Below, one piece after another: positions 1-9,110 of a DNA stretch of 64,000 nt; the stretch's first letter is position 1; every line of letters starts with the position of its first letter. Under the pieces are notes generated by a model, which was not told the origin of the DNA, ran no database searches, and saw only the letters and a list, made by a program, of their open reading frames with translations. The DNA lies in the NCBI GenBank assembly GCA_021299695.1, contig JAJTEK010000010.1, positions 1-64,000 of the forward strand. The letters run 5' to 3'. The DNA comes from Pirellula sp. Its GTDB lineage: Bacteria; Planctomycetota; Planctomycetia; Pirellulales; Pirellulaceae. Both the position numbers and the translations under genes were made by a program.

Positions 1-440
1 CCGCCCCCCATGCCACCCATGCCACCCATTCCGCCGCCACCCATTCCGCCCATACCCCCCATTCCGCCGCCCATTCCGCCCACGCCACCCATACCGCCCA
101 TGCCCATGCCTTGGGCTACGACGGGAACGGCGCCGAAGGTTTCTGGGAGGACAACATCGATGGATTCATCGGATTTGTTGCGGAAGATGATGTTGGCTTG
201 TTTGGAGTCCTTGCCGATGTATTCGACGCTGATGAGGCCTTGGTCCATCGCGTCGAACATCGCGACGCGTTTGGCGGTCCCGAGTTTGGCCGGTTCGGAT
301 TTCTTGGAGCGGGCCAAGACGTTGGCTTTTGGAGTCGAGACACCATTTTCGGTATCGGCGGCAAAAGTTGCCGAGCAGAGGAGCCCTGAGAGGGGAGCCA
401 GGGCAAGAGAAAGAGCCAAATGGCGGAGCAAGTTTTTCAT
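1..440 (-). CDS. Gly/Met-rich secreted protein (3' end beyond the window)
   Basis: The reading frame opens at an ATG at 440 (minus strand) with GGAG 8 to 11 bases upstream, and runs off the left edge without a stop. The first 28 residues form a typical signal peptide (Arg/Lys, then a Leu/Ala-rich core, then a SATFA-AD type cleavage site), so the product is probably exported. After about 90 ordinary residues it becomes an uninterrupted run of Gly, Met and some Val in GGM triplets, which accounts for the CCGCCCAT-type plus-strand repeats at 1-110. Low-complexity GMG tails of this kind are common in planctomycete hypothetical proteins. I do not recognise a family. The tail may vary in copy number between strains. 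The C-terminus is not visible. Confidence 0.7.
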   Translation of the reverse strand, partial: MKNLLRHLALSLALAPLSGLLCSATFAADTENGVSTPKANVLARSKKSEPAKLGTAKRVAMFDAMDQGLISVEYIGKDSKQANIIFRNKSDESIDVVLPETFGAVPVVAQGMGMGGMGGVGGMGGGMGGMGGMGGGGMGGMGGMGG

Positions 441-793
441 CGCGGTGGTCTCCATCGAAGATCGAAGAGAATGGTTTCGGATTGGCTTTGGAAAAATCCG
501 GGGGGATTGCCTCGGATTCTATTTTCGGAATGCAAGTGCTGTGCCATTCATAAAAATAGGATGCCTAGCCCCATCAAATTAACCGGAGCGATCGGAAAAA
601 TCCACTGATTTCGGGTGGAAATAGTTGGATTTGTTTGTGGGAGTTTCCAACATTTTTTAACGGAACACGGTATCAAAGTGTGGGTCCAAAGCGTTGCAAG
701 AACGTAGCGGTTTGCTACCCTCAGAGTTCAAGAAACGCGCTCAAGCCGCGAAAACTCCGTCTCAGTGTCTCTAGAACGATAGGATTTTGGTCC
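441..793. other. Divergent intergenic region upstream of fae
   Basis: This stretch separates the minus-strand secreted protein gene from fae and must hold both promoters. I found no convincing -35/-10 pair. A small hairpin, GTAGC-GGTTT-GCTAC, sits at 705-719 in the presumed fae leader. Open frames in this stretch have no start signal or recognisable product. Confidence 0.4.
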
Positions 794-1291
794 ATGTCTT
801 ACTATGTCGGCGAAGCCCTGGTGGGCGAAGGCAATGAAATTGCACACATCGATTTGATGATTGGGAGCAAGGATGGGCCAGTTGGCATCGCCTTTGCCAA
901 TGCCTTGTCAACCCAGAGCAGCGGTCACTCGAACTTGCTGGCTGTTTTGGAACCGAACGTTGCGGTTAAACCTTCGACGGTGATGATTACGAAGGTGACG
1001 ATTAAAGGGATGAAGCAGGCTGTGCAGATGTTTGGCCCTGCCCAATTCGCGGTGGCCAAGGCTGTGGCAGACAGCGTCGGCAGCGGCGTGATTCCGGCCG
1101 ATCAAGCCGAAAACTTGGTCATTGTCTGCGGCGTGTTCATTCACCCTGCAGCCAGCGACGATCGAAAGATCTACGACTACAACTACAAGGCCACGGTCGA
1201 TGCGATCGCCAACGCGATGAAGGGTCTACCGACGGTCGCCCAGATGGTTGCCAAGAAGGATACCGCTTCGCACCCATTTAAGGGTTTCTAG
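794..1291 (+). CDS. fae: Formaldehyde-activating enzyme (5,6,7,8-tetrahydromethanopterin hydro-lyase)
   Basis: Fae condenses formaldehyde with tetrahydromethanopterin to give methylene-H4MPT, the entry step of the H4MPT-linked C1 pathway in methylotrophs and planctomycetes. The 165-residue product matches the family along its full length. It starts MSYYVGEALVGEGNEIAHID, whose GEALVGEGNEIAHID part contains the family's catalytic His and pterin-binding N-terminus. It continues with the GPVG.AFA.AL..Q..GH.NLLAV.. segment and ends in HPFKGF. The frame is open further upstream, but homology begins at the ATG at 794. A strong terminator follows at 1317-1349, so it is probably transcribed alone. A hexulose-phosphate-synthase-like gene lies 7 kb downstream; archaea fuse these two activities. 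Other H4MPT genes (mtd, mch, fhc) are not in this window. Confidence 0.93.
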   Translation: MSYYVGEALVGEGNEIAHIDLMIGSKDGPVGIAFANALSTQSSGHSNLLAVLEPNVAVKPSTVMITKVTIKGMKQAVQMFGPAQFAVAKAVADSVGSGVIPADQAENLVIVCGVFIHPAASDDRKIYDYNYKATVDAIANAMKGLPTVAQMVAKKDTASHPFKGF

Positions 1292-1316
1292 ATTTCGGTC
1301 GATGCTTTGCAATACG

Positions 1317-1349
1317 AACCAGGGGCTCGAACCGGGTCCCTGGTTTTTT
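1317..1349 (+). terminator. Rho-independent terminator after fae
   Basis: A perfect 8-bp stem, AACCAGGG (1317-1324) with CCCTGGTT (1338-1345), encloses a 13-base loop and runs directly into T6 (1344-1349). It lies 25 bases after the fae stop and just before the methyltransferase gene, separating the two transcription units. Confidence 0.8.
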
Positions 1350-1375
1350 CATAGTCGCCTTTTTCCACTGAGCGA

Positions 1376-2113
1376 ATGTCTTTTCTCAACGACTTGAAAA
1401 TTCTCTATTACATGCTCTTGCGACCTGTGCGTGGAAAAGACCATGCGCAGCGGATGGAGAATTTTTATGCGGGCCAAGCCGACCACTACGACGATTTTCG
1501 CAAGCGGTTGCTCCAAGGACGTCAGGAGGTCTACGAACGACTCGGGCAGAGCCACCGAGGCACATGGGTTGATTTCGGGGGTGGAACCGGAGCGAATCTT
1601 GAGTTCATCGGACCGGCGATAAGCAAGTTTGAGAATATCTATGTTGTGGATCTGGCCGAATCGCTCTTGGGGGTCGTCCAGAAGCGAGTGAGCAAAAACG
1701 GTTGGGGGAATGTGCAAGCTGTGGCGGCCGATGCGACCCGTTGGACTCCACCGACTGGGCAAGTCGATGTGGTGACGTTCTCTTATTCCTTGACGATGAT
1801 TCCCGATTGGTTTGGCGCAATCGAAAATGCGCTTCGGATTTTGCGTCCAGGGGGAAGCATCGGAGTGATCGATTTTTATGTTGCTCGCAAGTACCCTGCC
1901 CAGGGGCTAGCCAAGCATGGATGGTTCAACCGAACCTTCTGGCCGGTTTGGTTCTCCGGAGACAATGTGTTTCCAAGCGCAGATCATTTGCCCTTCCTCG
2001 AGCAGCACTTCAAGCGCCAGTGGCTTGAGGAAAAGCGGGCCAAGGTACCTTACATGCCCTTGGTCCGAGCCCCTTACTACCAGTTCATTGGAACCAAAGC
2101 GTCGAGCGACTGA
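1376..2113 (+). CDS. BtaB-like SAM-dependent methyltransferase (betaine lipid synthesis)
   Basis: This 245-residue class I SAM methyltransferase resembles the methyltransferase half of fungal/algal betaine lipid synthase (BTA1) and bacterial BtaB. BtaB trimethylates diacylglyceryl-homoserine to the phosphorus-free lipid DGTS. Matching features are the N-terminal FYAGQADHYDDFRKRLLQGR region (in BTA1 a YD..R..LL.GR motif), the SAM loop WVDFGGGTGANLEFIG, the YSLTMIPDW motif in place of the usual post-I motif, and VIDFYVARK followed by an aromatic stretch. Its usual partner BtaA (3-amino-3-carboxypropyl transferase) is not adjacent. The gene may therefore act on another lipid, or BtaA may lie elsewhere. 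The ATG at 1376 lies 26 bases after the fae terminator. The next gene starts 22 bases after the stop, so the two may be co-transcribed. Confidence 0.65.
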   Translation: MSFLNDLKILYYMLLRPVRGKDHAQRMENFYAGQADHYDDFRKRLLQGRQEVYERLGQSHRGTWVDFGGGTGANLEFIGPAISKFENIYVVDLAESLLGVVQKRVSKNGWGNVQAVAADATRWTPPTGQVDVVTFSYSLTMIPDWFGAIENALRILRPGGSIGVIDFYVARKYPAQGLAKHGWFNRTFWPVWFSGDNVFPSADHLPFLEQHFKRQWLEEKRAKVPYMPLVRAPYYQFIGTKASSD

Positions 2114-2135
2114 GGGCTCGCATCGGGTGACTTTC

Positions 2136-3089
2136 ATGGCTTTTGAATTCACTTGCCCGTTTTGTTTGAGCCGCATGCAAGTCTCCGAAGAGTTTCTCGG
2201 AATGAGCGGGCCTTGCGCCGAATGTGGCAGGCCGGTGGTCATGCCTACGCGCGACAGCCAACGACGCTTGGTAATGGCGGTTCAGACGGGCAAAGCCTCC
2301 CCTAAAGAGCCCGTGGGCGAAACCTCCGGCCGTCGGGATCCGGCCGATCGAGCCTTGCTAAGAGCCATAGTTGGAATCTCGGGGGTTTTGCTCGCGACGA
2401 TGTTGCTCGCTGGTCTGTTCGTGGGGATGCCTGCATTGCGTAGGCAGTTGAAGATCGCCGATCGCAACAACGACTTGACCCGTATGAAGGCGATCGCCAC
2501 GGCCTTAAACGCTTACTGCGACCGCTATGGGACCTATCCTCCAGCGAGTCTTGACGATCCGACCGGCAAGCCTCTGCTTTCGTGGCGGGTTTTGATTTTA
2601 CCGTTTTTAGGACACAAGGATCTTTACGATGAGTTTGCATTGGATCAACCTTGGAACAGTCCGCTGAACCTGTCGTTGATGCAGAGGATGCCCGAGGTGT
2701 TTTGCAGTTCGAATTCCCCGGATGCTTATGGGACCAAGCAGCCGAATTTTGTGCTCTTGACCGGCAATGCAACGGTGTTTCCTCCAAGTGGTCCACTGGG
2801 ACGCACGCAAGTGACTGATTCCCCTACATTGTTGTTGGTCGAGACGAGCAATGGGCTCATCGCATGGACCGAGCCGGGGGACATTGACGTGAGTGTCTCT
2901 GGGGTTAAGTTCGGCAGCGAGTCGATGAAGTCGATCGGTGGCCTGCACGCCGAGGTCGCTTTGGGGGTCGACACTCGGGGCGAAGCGATGATCATTCCCA
3001 AGACGACCACGATTGCCGAGCTCGACGCCTTGGTCAGCCCCAACGGAGGCGAAGTGATAGCTAGCAAGGACTGGACCGCGCATCCTTAG
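2136..3089 (+). CDS. Zinc-ribbon membrane protein with degenerate DUF1559 domain
   Basis: The 317-residue product begins with a small zinc ribbon (CPFC ... CAEC, two CxxC pairs within the first 40 residues) probably facing the cytoplasm. A transmembrane helix follows (about residues 80-102), then a region like the DUF1559 proteins that are hugely expanded in planctomycetes: charged helix, NAYCDRYGTYPPASL, then SWRVLILPFLGHKDLYDEF. The usual type IV prepilin cleavage motif and the C-terminal H-x9-DG motif are absent or decayed (a GGLHAEVALGVDTRG remnant). Function is unknown. The ATG at 2136 was chosen because upstream starts lie inside the methyltransferase gene and homology begins here. A hairpin lies directly after the stop. 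Confidence 0.8.
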   Translation: MAFEFTCPFCLSRMQVSEEFLGMSGPCAECGRPVVMPTRDSQRRLVMAVQTGKASPKEPVGETSGRRDPADRALLRAIVGISGVLLATMLLAGLFVGMPALRRQLKIADRNNDLTRMKAIATALNAYCDRYGTYPPASLDDPTGKPLLSWRVLILPFLGHKDLYDEFALDQPWNSPLNLSLMQRMPEVFCSSNSPDAYGTKQPNFVLLTGNATVFPPSGPLGRTQVTDSPTLLLVETSNGLIAWTEPGDIDVSVSGVKFGSESMKSIGGLHAEVALGVDTRGEAMIIPKTTTIAELDALVSPNGGEVIASKDWTAHP

Positions 3090-3094
3090 GGTTT

Positions 3095-3121
3095 GGATTG
3101 GAAAAAGAAAAATTCCAATCC
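3095..3121 (+). terminator. Hairpin after the DUF1559 gene
   Basis: A perfect 9-bp inverted repeat, GGATTGGAA (3095-3103) and TTCCAATCC (3113-3121), with an A-rich 9-base loop begins 6 bases past the stop. There is no T tract after it, so it may be a weak terminator or an RNA-stabilising stem. A second perfect hairpin (GGTCGAAA/TTTCGACC, 3206-3227) lies in the dnaG leader. Confidence 0.45.
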
Positions 3122-3279
3122 TAGAGAAACCAAGTCGACTGATGTTGACTTGGGGGATTTCGATCGAAGATACTCTTTGCCCCAAACGCGTGGCTCACCA
3201 AGGTGGGTCGAAATGGTCCTTTCGACCATGGCGTTGGAAATACCAAAAACTCCGCCCGCTTGTAAACACCGGATTTACC

Positions 3280-5145
3280 ATGAGCACGACTTTTGACAAT
3301 CAGACCAAGGAGCGAGTCCGGCTTGCGGTCAACATTGTCGAGATTATTTCTGGGTATTCGGAGGTGCGGCGACAGGGTCGAAATTTTGTGGCCCGTTGTC
3401 CGTTCCATGATGACCGTCGTCCGAGCATGCAGATCAATCCCGAGCGACAGAGTTGGAAGTGTTGGGTATGCGATGTTGGGGGCGATGTCTTTAGTTTTGT
3501 GATGCAGCGCGAGGGATTGAGCTTTCCGGAGGCTTTGCAGTACTTGGCCGACAAGGCTGGGATCGTGATCGATACGGTCGCTTCGAAGGCCCAAGGAGTC
3601 TCGGCTGAGGATAAGCGTACGTTGTATCGGGCTTTGGACTGGGCGGTCGGAGAGTTTCGATCGTGTTTGAAGCAAGATCCCGAGGCGCAGGTTGCTCGGG
3701 AGTATATTCAAAGTCGGGGGCTTGAGGCCTCCTATGTGGAGCGATTTGGTCTTGGGTATGCCCCTGAGTCTTGGAGTTGGCTTGCCGATCGGGCTGTGTC
3801 GGCCAAGGTTTCTTTGGATGCGTTGGAAAAAGTCGGTTTGCTTGCACGGGGCACGAACGACTCTCGGTACGATCGGTTTCGCGATCGGTTGATTTTTCCG
3901 ATTCACGACCCGCAATCGCGCCCCATTGCCTTAGGGGGGCGAGTGCTACCTGGGGCCCCAAGTGATTCGGCCAAGTACATCAATTGCAGCGAGACGAGGC
4001 TCTATCAGAAGAACCAAACGCTCTACGGGTTGAACTTGGCCAAGGATGCGATTACCAAGGGGAGAGTGGCGGTGGTCGTCGAGGGTTATACCGACGTGAT
4101 GATGGCCCATCAGTATGGAATCGACAATGCGGTGGCTTGCTGCGGCACGGCCTTGACCGAAAACCACATCCGGTTGCTTAAACGCTACTGCGATTCGGTC
4201 GTGTTGATGCTCGACGGTGACCAAGCCGGGCAGAAGCGAACCGGGGAAATCCTTGAACTGTTTCTCTCTGAGTCGATGGATTTAAGGATCCTATCGTTGC
4301 CCGAGCAGCTCGACCCTTGCGACTATTTATTGCGTTACGGTGGTGATGCGATGCGGGAGCTTATTCCCCAGGCAGTCGACGCCTTGGAATATAAAATTCG
4401 CACGGCCTGTCAAGGCTTTGATCCACTGCTCGATACCCATCGGGCTACCACGGCACTCGATAGCGTCCTGAGCTCACTTGCCAAGATCCCAGAGTCGAGT
4501 CAGTCCGATTCGCGGACCGGTCTACGTATCGAGCAGATCATGTCCAGACTCAGTCGTCAGTTCGGCGTCTCGACTCCCCAGCTTCGACTCAGGCTTGAGG
4601 ATTTGCGCAAGCAATCCAAGCGGTGGTCGGTCCGTTCCGATGAGAACGAGGCACAAGAAGTCGAAGAGCGAAAGCCTCAAGCGATCGAGTATCACTTTAG
4701 AGAGCTTTCACCCAGCGAGGTCGAGCTCATCGAGATCTTGGTCCTGCATACAGATTTGGTTCCGATGGCCATCGAGCGAATTGCTAGAGAGCATATGTCC
4801 TCGCCGACCTCGTTAGCCATTTTTCAACTTTATTTGGATTTGGAACTCGATGGCCACGCTTTGGATTTTCAAAGCGTCTTGACCGCAACCGAAGAACCTT
4901 CCCTAAAAAACATCCTTGTGAGGATTCAAGAGCAAGCCATCATCAAGGCAACCAAGTCGACCATGGATGCCCATGCGCGACTCGAATCGCTCTGCGAGCG
5001 ATGGGCGATCCAGGATGGATCGGACCCTGTACGATCGCAAAGAGATGCCTTAGAGGATCGCTCGCTCGATGACCAGTCGCAAATCGATCTACTCGAGTCG
5101 CTCATACGCCAAGCGCAGCTCAAGCACCGGATCGAGCAACCGTAG
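3280..5145 (+). CDS. dnaG: DNA primase DnaG
   Basis: DnaG makes RNA primers for replication at the fork. The 621-residue product shows the whole family order. First is a CHC2 zinc-binding domain with Cys40, His43, Cys61 and Cys64. The catalytic core follows ([11 protein letters not shown], then [10 protein letters not shown]...RPIALGGR). The TOPRIM segment carries [14 protein letters not shown], then the acidic motif [13 protein letters not shown] helical C-terminal region, probably the DnaB-binding domain, comes last. The ATG at 3280 was chosen because homology begins there ([21 protein letters not shown]); upstream in-frame codons run through the leader hairpin. rpoD follows 65 bases later, the classic dnaG-rpoD macromolecular synthesis arrangement (rpsU is not present). 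Confidence 0.95.
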   Translation: MSTTFDNQTKERVRLAVNIVEIISGYSEVRRQGRNFVARCPFHDDRRPSMQINPERQSWKCWVCDVGGDVFSFVMQREGLSFPEALQYLADKAGIVIDTVASKAQGVSAEDKRTLYRALDWAVGEFRSCLKQDPEAQVAREYIQSRGLEASYVERFGLGYAPESWSWLADRAVSAKVSLDALEKVGLLARGTNDSRYDRFRDRLIFPIHDPQSRPIALGGRVLPGAPSDSAKYINCSETRLYQKNQTLYGLNLAKDAITKGRVAVVVEGYTDVMMAHQYGIDNAVACCGTALTENHIRLLKRYCDSVVLMLDGDQAGQKRTGEILELFLSESMDLRILSLPEQLDPCDYLLRYGGDAMRELIPQAVDALEYKIRTACQGFDPLLDTHRATTALDSVLSSLAKIPESSQSDSRTGLRIEQIMSRLSRQFGVSTPQLRLRLEDLRKQSKRWSVRSDENEAQEVEERKPQAIEYHFRELSPSEVELIEILVLHTDLVPMAIERIAREHMSSPTSLAIFQLYLDLELDGHALDFQSVLTATEEPSLKNILVRIQEQAIIKATKSTMDAHARLESLCERWAIQDGSDPVRSQRDALEDRSLDDQSQIDLLESLIRQAQLKHRIEQP

Positions 5146-5210
5146 ACCCAGCAACTGGACATGGACGTCTGGTTGTCGATATTTTTCCGAAATCCAAAGG
5201 AGTGGAGCAG

Positions 5211-6908
5211 ATGGAAAGCCAAACAAAGGACCTTAGTCAACTCGTCGAGTTGGGACGCAATCAAGGTTATTTGACGTATGAGCAAGTCAGCAATTACCTT
5301 CCTGACGAAGCCAGCACGGCCGAGAAACTCGATGAGTTGTTCGTTGCCCTTGACCGCATCGGAATCGAAATCGTCGAGGCTTCGGAAATTCCCGGCAGCC
5401 AGCCAACAGGGGCTTCGATTCCAAATCGAAATGCAGGGGCGCTCAAGCCGGTCAAGTTGAGCGTCTACCGAGGTGAGGATTCCGAATCGAACCAGCCATC
5501 CCTTGAGGCAAGCCCCGCACCGAGGGCTTCGATGACCAGCGATCCGGTCCGTTTGTACCTCTCGCAGATGTGTCAAATTCCGCTTTTGAATCGCGAACAA
5601 GAAATCGCGTTGGCAAAGAAGATTGAAATCACCAGGCGCAAGTTCCGGCGAGCGGTTCTGGGCAACGACTATGCACTCAGGCACACTGTCGAGATTTTAC
5701 GCAAGGTCGCTGCGGGTGTTTTGCCCTTCGACCGTACGATCAAAGTTTCGCTTACCGAACAGTTGACCAAGGAGCAGATTAGCGGCAGGTTGCCCACGAA
5801 TCTAGGGACCTTGGACCACCTGATCGAACAGAACCGTCGCGACTTCCAAACCGTGGTCCGCAAAAGCTCCTCCGAGGGTGCCAAGGCGACGTGCAAACTC
5901 CAGTACCAGCGAAGGCGGAACAAGACGTTGGTGTTGGTCGAAGAGCTCTCGTTGCGGTCCCGGCGCGTGATCCCATTGATGCGACAACTCGAGCAATTTT
6001 CCCAACGCATGGATTATCTCACCGAGCGGATCGCCGATCTGAGACAAAAAGGGACCCAGCCCCTGGAACTGGATCGATCCCTTGGGGAACTCAGACAACT
6101 GATCATGACGACACAGGAGAGTCCCAGGTCCTTGCGTCGGCGCGTCGAAGAGTTTCGTAAAAGCTACAAGGAATATGAGGCTGTCAAGCGTCAGCTTTCC
6201 AGCGGCAACCTTCGCTTGGTCGTGTCGATTGCCAAAAAGTATCGCAACCGTGGCATGAGTTTTCTGGATCTGATCCAAGAAGGTAACACCGGTTTGATGC
6301 GAGCCGTCGATAAGTACGAATATCGCCGTGGCTTTAAATTCTCGACGTATGCGACTTGGTGGATTCGCCAAGCCATCACCCGTTCGATCGCCGATCAGGC
6401 TCGAACGATTCGAATCCCGGTTCACATGATCGATATGCTCAGCAAGCTTCGGCAGGCACAGAAAGTACTGACCCACGAGTATCAGCGCGAGCCGACGGCA
6501 ATGGAGCTTTCAGAGTATTTGGACCTGCAAATCGAGGATGTCCAGCGAGTGATGGACATCGGACGCGGACCGGTCAGCCTTGACCGGCCCGTCGGAGAAG
6601 GAGAGGACAACTTTTTGGGCGAGTTTCTCAAGGATCCATCGAGCGACAATCCGGCCCGAAACGCAAACAACGGAATTCTCAGGGATAGAATCGACTCTCT
6701 TCTCAAAACCCTCACCTACCGCGAGCGCGAGATCATCCGTTTGCGTTACGGGCTGACCGACGGTTTTTCCTACACGCTCGAGGAGGTCGGCAGGATGTTT
6801 AAGGTGACGCGCGAACGGGTCCGGCAGATTGAGTCCAAGGCAGTGGCTAAGCTACAAAACCCGGTCCGTGCCGGGATGCTTGAGGGTTTCCTCAAGAATG
6901 TGGCTTGA
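5211..6908 (+). CDS. rpoD: RNA polymerase primary sigma factor RpoD/SigA
   Basis: This 565-residue sigma-70 directs housekeeping transcription. Region 1.1 is at residues 1-70 ([20 protein letters not shown]). Region 1.2 contains [11 protein letters not shown] non-conserved insert of about 250 residues follows. Region 2 has the core-binding and -10 recognition helices ([20 protein letters not shown], then [17 protein letters not shown]). Region 3 is next, and region 4.2 has the helix-turn-helix ([20 protein letters not shown]). AAAGGAG at 5196-5202 sits 8 bases before the ATG at 5211; the GTG at 5202 overlaps this Shine-Dalgarno and is unlikely. The gene sits behind dnaG. Confidence 0.95.
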   Translation: MESQTKDLSQLVELGRNQGYLTYEQVSNYLPDEASTAEKLDELFVALDRIGIEIVEASEIPGSQPTGASIPNRNAGALKPVKLSVYRGEDSESNQPSLEASPAPRASMTSDPVRLYLSQMCQIPLLNREQEIALAKKIEITRRKFRRAVLGNDYALRHTVEILRKVAAGVLPFDRTIKVSLTEQLTKEQISGRLPTNLGTLDHLIEQNRRDFQTVVRKSSSEGAKATCKLQYQRRRNKTLVLVEELSLRSRRVIPLMRQLEQFSQRMDYLTERIADLRQKGTQPLELDRSLGELRQLIMTTQESPRSLRRRVEEFRKSYKEYEAVKRQLSSGNLRLVVSIAKKYRNRGMSFLDLIQEGNTGLMRAVDKYEYRRGFKFSTYATWWIRQAITRSIADQARTIRIPVHMIDMLSKLRQAQKVLTHEYQREPTAMELSEYLDLQIEDVQRVMDIGRGPVSLDRPVGEGEDNFLGEFLKDPSSDNPARNANNGILRDRIDSLLKTLTYREREIIRLRYGLTDGFSYTLEEVGRMFKVTRERVRQIESKAVAKLQNPVRAGMLEGFLKNVA

Positions 6909-7073
6909 TCGCCAAGTGCAAAAGACCTTGACAAACCTATAATTCATTGGGGAATCTCGATCGCGGACCTTTCCCGTCCCATTCCTCTCGCTTATGCTTT
7001 AAGGCTAATATTTGGCCGGTGAGCACCTTCGTCGGCGACTTGGACGATCCTGCGATTCCCCAATGAAAGAAAC

Positions 7074-8297
7074 ATGAAAGACGCGCCGTTTAAGGTTGAG
7101 TTTGCACCCCGAGTGCACCGGCTACCGCCCTACCTCTTCGGTCGAATCAACAACCTGCTCTACCAGAAGCGAAGGTCTGGGCAGGATGTGATTGATTTAG
7201 GGATGGGTAACCCCAGCGATCCGCCTGATCCATTGGTCACCGAGAAACTCGCCGAGGCGGCCTCGGATGTTCGAAACCACGGCTACTCGAAAGCCAACGG
7301 GATTTTGAATCTCCGTAGAGAATTGACCAGCAAGTACTTGCGCAAGTACGGAGTGCGATTGGACCCGGAATCCGAGGCGATCGTGTGCTTGGGGTCCAAG
7401 GAGGGCTTCTCGCACATGCTTCTGAGTCTCATCGGGGCGGGCGACACGGCGATTATTCCTGCCCCCTTTTTTCCGGTTCATATGTATGGCGTGATCCTGG
7501 CTTCTGGCAACGTCGTGGCTCTGGACGTGGCCGATACGGATCGGTACCTAAAAAATATCGCTTATACCTGCGAGCATTTTTATCCCAAACCCAAGTTGTT
7601 GATCATCAACTATCCGCATAATCCGTCGACCGTTACGGTCGAACCGGAGTTTTACGTCGAGGTGGTCAAGCTGGCCAAGCGTTATGGATTGATGGTCATC
7701 AGTGACTTCGCCTATGCGGATGTGGCCTACGATGGCTACGTCCCGCCGTCATTCCTTTCGGCTCCTGGGGCCAAGGATGTCGGGGTCGAGTTTACGACCA
7801 TGAGCAAGGGCTACAACATGGCTGGTTGGCGGGTTGGGTTTTGTGCGGGCAATTCCGAGATGATACGCGGCTTGGCGACGATCAAGGGATACTACGATTA
7901 CGGCATGTTTCAGGCGATCCAAATCGCCGCGATCGTTGCGCTCCGTGACACGGAAGCGACCGTTGAGAAACAATCGCGGATCTATCAAGGACGACGAGAT
8001 GTACTGCTCGAGGGGCTAAGGCGTCTGGGCTGGGAGGCACCAACCCCTAGGGCTGGTATGTTCGTTTGGGCGAAGATTCCCGAGCCGTGGGCCTCGCAAA
8101 TGAACTCCATCGACTTTGCGATGATGTTATTGGAGAAAGGAAACGTTGCAGTCAGTCCCGGAGGTGGGTTCGGCCCATCGGGTGAGGGCTATCTTCGGAT
8201 GTCCTTGGTGGAGAACGAAGCTCGATTGCGACAGGCCGTAAGACATATAGCAGCATGTTTGGATCGAACCGCTCCGGCCCAATTGCAGTCGGTCTAG
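7074..8297 (+). CDS. alaC: AlaC-type pyridoxal-phosphate aminotransferase
   Basis: This 407-residue fold-type I aminotransferase closely follows E. coli AlaC (glutamate-pyruvate aminotransferase, alanine synthesis) along its length. It has [13 protein letters not shown] near the N-terminus, the [10 protein letters not shown] substrate loop, [13 protein letters not shown], the cofactor Asp/Tyr in [12 protein letters not shown], and the Schiff-base lysine in [13 protein letters not shown]. AlaC has SKSYNMAGWR; here Ser is Gly. The related LL-diaminopimelate aminotransferase is the main alternative assignment. The 165-base upstream gap has no clear promoter. The HPS-like gene follows after 46 bases and could be co-transcribed. 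Confidence 0.87.
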   Translation: MKDAPFKVEFAPRVHRLPPYLFGRINNLLYQKRRSGQDVIDLGMGNPSDPPDPLVTEKLAEAASDVRNHGYSKANGILNLRRELTSKYLRKYGVRLDPESEAIVCLGSKEGFSHMLLSLIGAGDTAIIPAPFFPVHMYGVILASGNVVALDVADTDRYLKNIAYTCEHFYPKPKLLIINYPHNPSTVTVEPEFYVEVVKLAKRYGLMVISDFAYADVAYDGYVPPSFLSAPGAKDVGVEFTTMSKGYNMAGWRVGFCAGNSEMIRGLATIKGYYDYGMFQAIQIAAIVALRDTEATVEKQSRIYQGRRDVLLEGLRRLGWEAPTPRAGMFVWAKIPEPWASQMNSIDFAMMLLEKGNVAVSPGGGFGPSGEGYLRMSLVENEARLRQAVRHIAACLDRTAPAQLQSV

Positions 8298-8343
8298 CTA
8301 ACGGGTTTGTTGGTTTTCTAGTAGGAAGCAAAGACGCAAAACG

Positions 8344-9057
8344 ATGTTACCCAAGGTTCAGATTTCTCTCGATTTGACCAACCTCGAAGAAGCCTTAGCG
8401 ACGGCCCAAGAAGCGATGGCCGCTGGGGTCGACTGGCTTGAGGCAGGCACGCCGTTGATCTTGGCCGAGGGGCTTCGTGCCATTCGAGGTCTCCGGGAGC
8501 GATTTCCCGGGGTTCCGATCGTAGCGGATTTGAAAACCATGGATGGAGGGTATTTAGAGGCCCAGATGATGGCACAAGCCGGTGCGACCCACGTGGTGGT
8601 TATGGCCAGGGCTCATGAGGAGACGATCAAATGTGTCGCCAAGGCAGGTAAAGATTACGGGATCGGGGTTATGGGAGATAACCTGGGCTGTGAATCGATG
8701 GTCGACGGGGCGAAGCGGTTGGAGGATCTCGGCTGCGATTATGTCATCCATCATATCGGGTACGACGAGCGTCGAGGGATCGCAGCATCGGGGCGCCGAG
8801 CCCCCAACCCCATGGATCAACTCCAAGAGGTTGTTCGAGCCGTGTCGGTTCCAGTACAAGCTGTCGGGGGATTGACCTTGGAACAGGCGATCAGCACTCC
8901 GAGGTTCGGTGCCCCCTTGGTGGTTATCGGTGCACCGCTGGTGATCGATAGTGATCGGTTCTCGACGGCAACGAACGATCCGATGGGGGTTTTGCGAAAA
9001 ATCTGTCAAGAAGTCCATGGGTTTGGGGACGTTCCAGTCCGGCGGGAACACACCTAG
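8344..9057 (+). CDS. 3-hexulose-6-phosphate synthase-like protein (OMPDC superfamily)
   Basis: The 237-residue TIM-barrel protein belongs to the orotidine-5'-phosphate decarboxylase suprafamily and is closest in pattern to hexulose-phosphate synthase. HPS joins formaldehyde and ribulose 5-phosphate in the RuMP pathway. Visible signs are QISLDLTN at the first strand, WLEAGTPLI (HPS: EIGTPLI), the superfamily signature in VADLKTMDGG, AGATHVVV, the HHIGYDER segment (HPS: HTGLD), and the phosphate-binding VGGLTLEQA and VVIGAPLV loops. 3-keto-L-gulonate-6-phosphate decarboxylase is an alternative within the same family. No phosphohexuloisomerase gene is adjacent. The fae gene 7 kb upstream supports a role in formaldehyde or pentose handling. 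Confidence 0.7.
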   Translation: MLPKVQISLDLTNLEEALATAQEAMAAGVDWLEAGTPLILAEGLRAIRGLRERFPGVPIVADLKTMDGGYLEAQMMAQAGATHVVVMARAHEETIKCVAKAGKDYGIGVMGDNLGCESMVDGAKRLEDLGCDYVIHHIGYDERRGIAASGRRAPNPMDQLQEVVRAVSVPVQAVGGLTLEQAISTPRFGAPLVVIGAPLVIDSDRFSTATNDPMGVLRKICQEVHGFGDVPVRREHT

Positions 9058-9110
9058 TTGACGTGAATAAATTGCCTTCACTGATTTTCCGATTTGGAGA
9101 ACGATTTTTG

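Noticed and set aside
10-582. Plus-strand Met/Pro-rich open frame
   Set aside because: It is the complement of the Gly/Met-rich tail of the minus-strand secreted protein, which has a signal peptide and a Shine-Dalgarno.
6928-6943. TTGACA and TATAAT after rpoD
   Set aside because: The two hexamers are only 4 bases apart, far from the 16-18 needed, and no other hexamer is correctly spaced.
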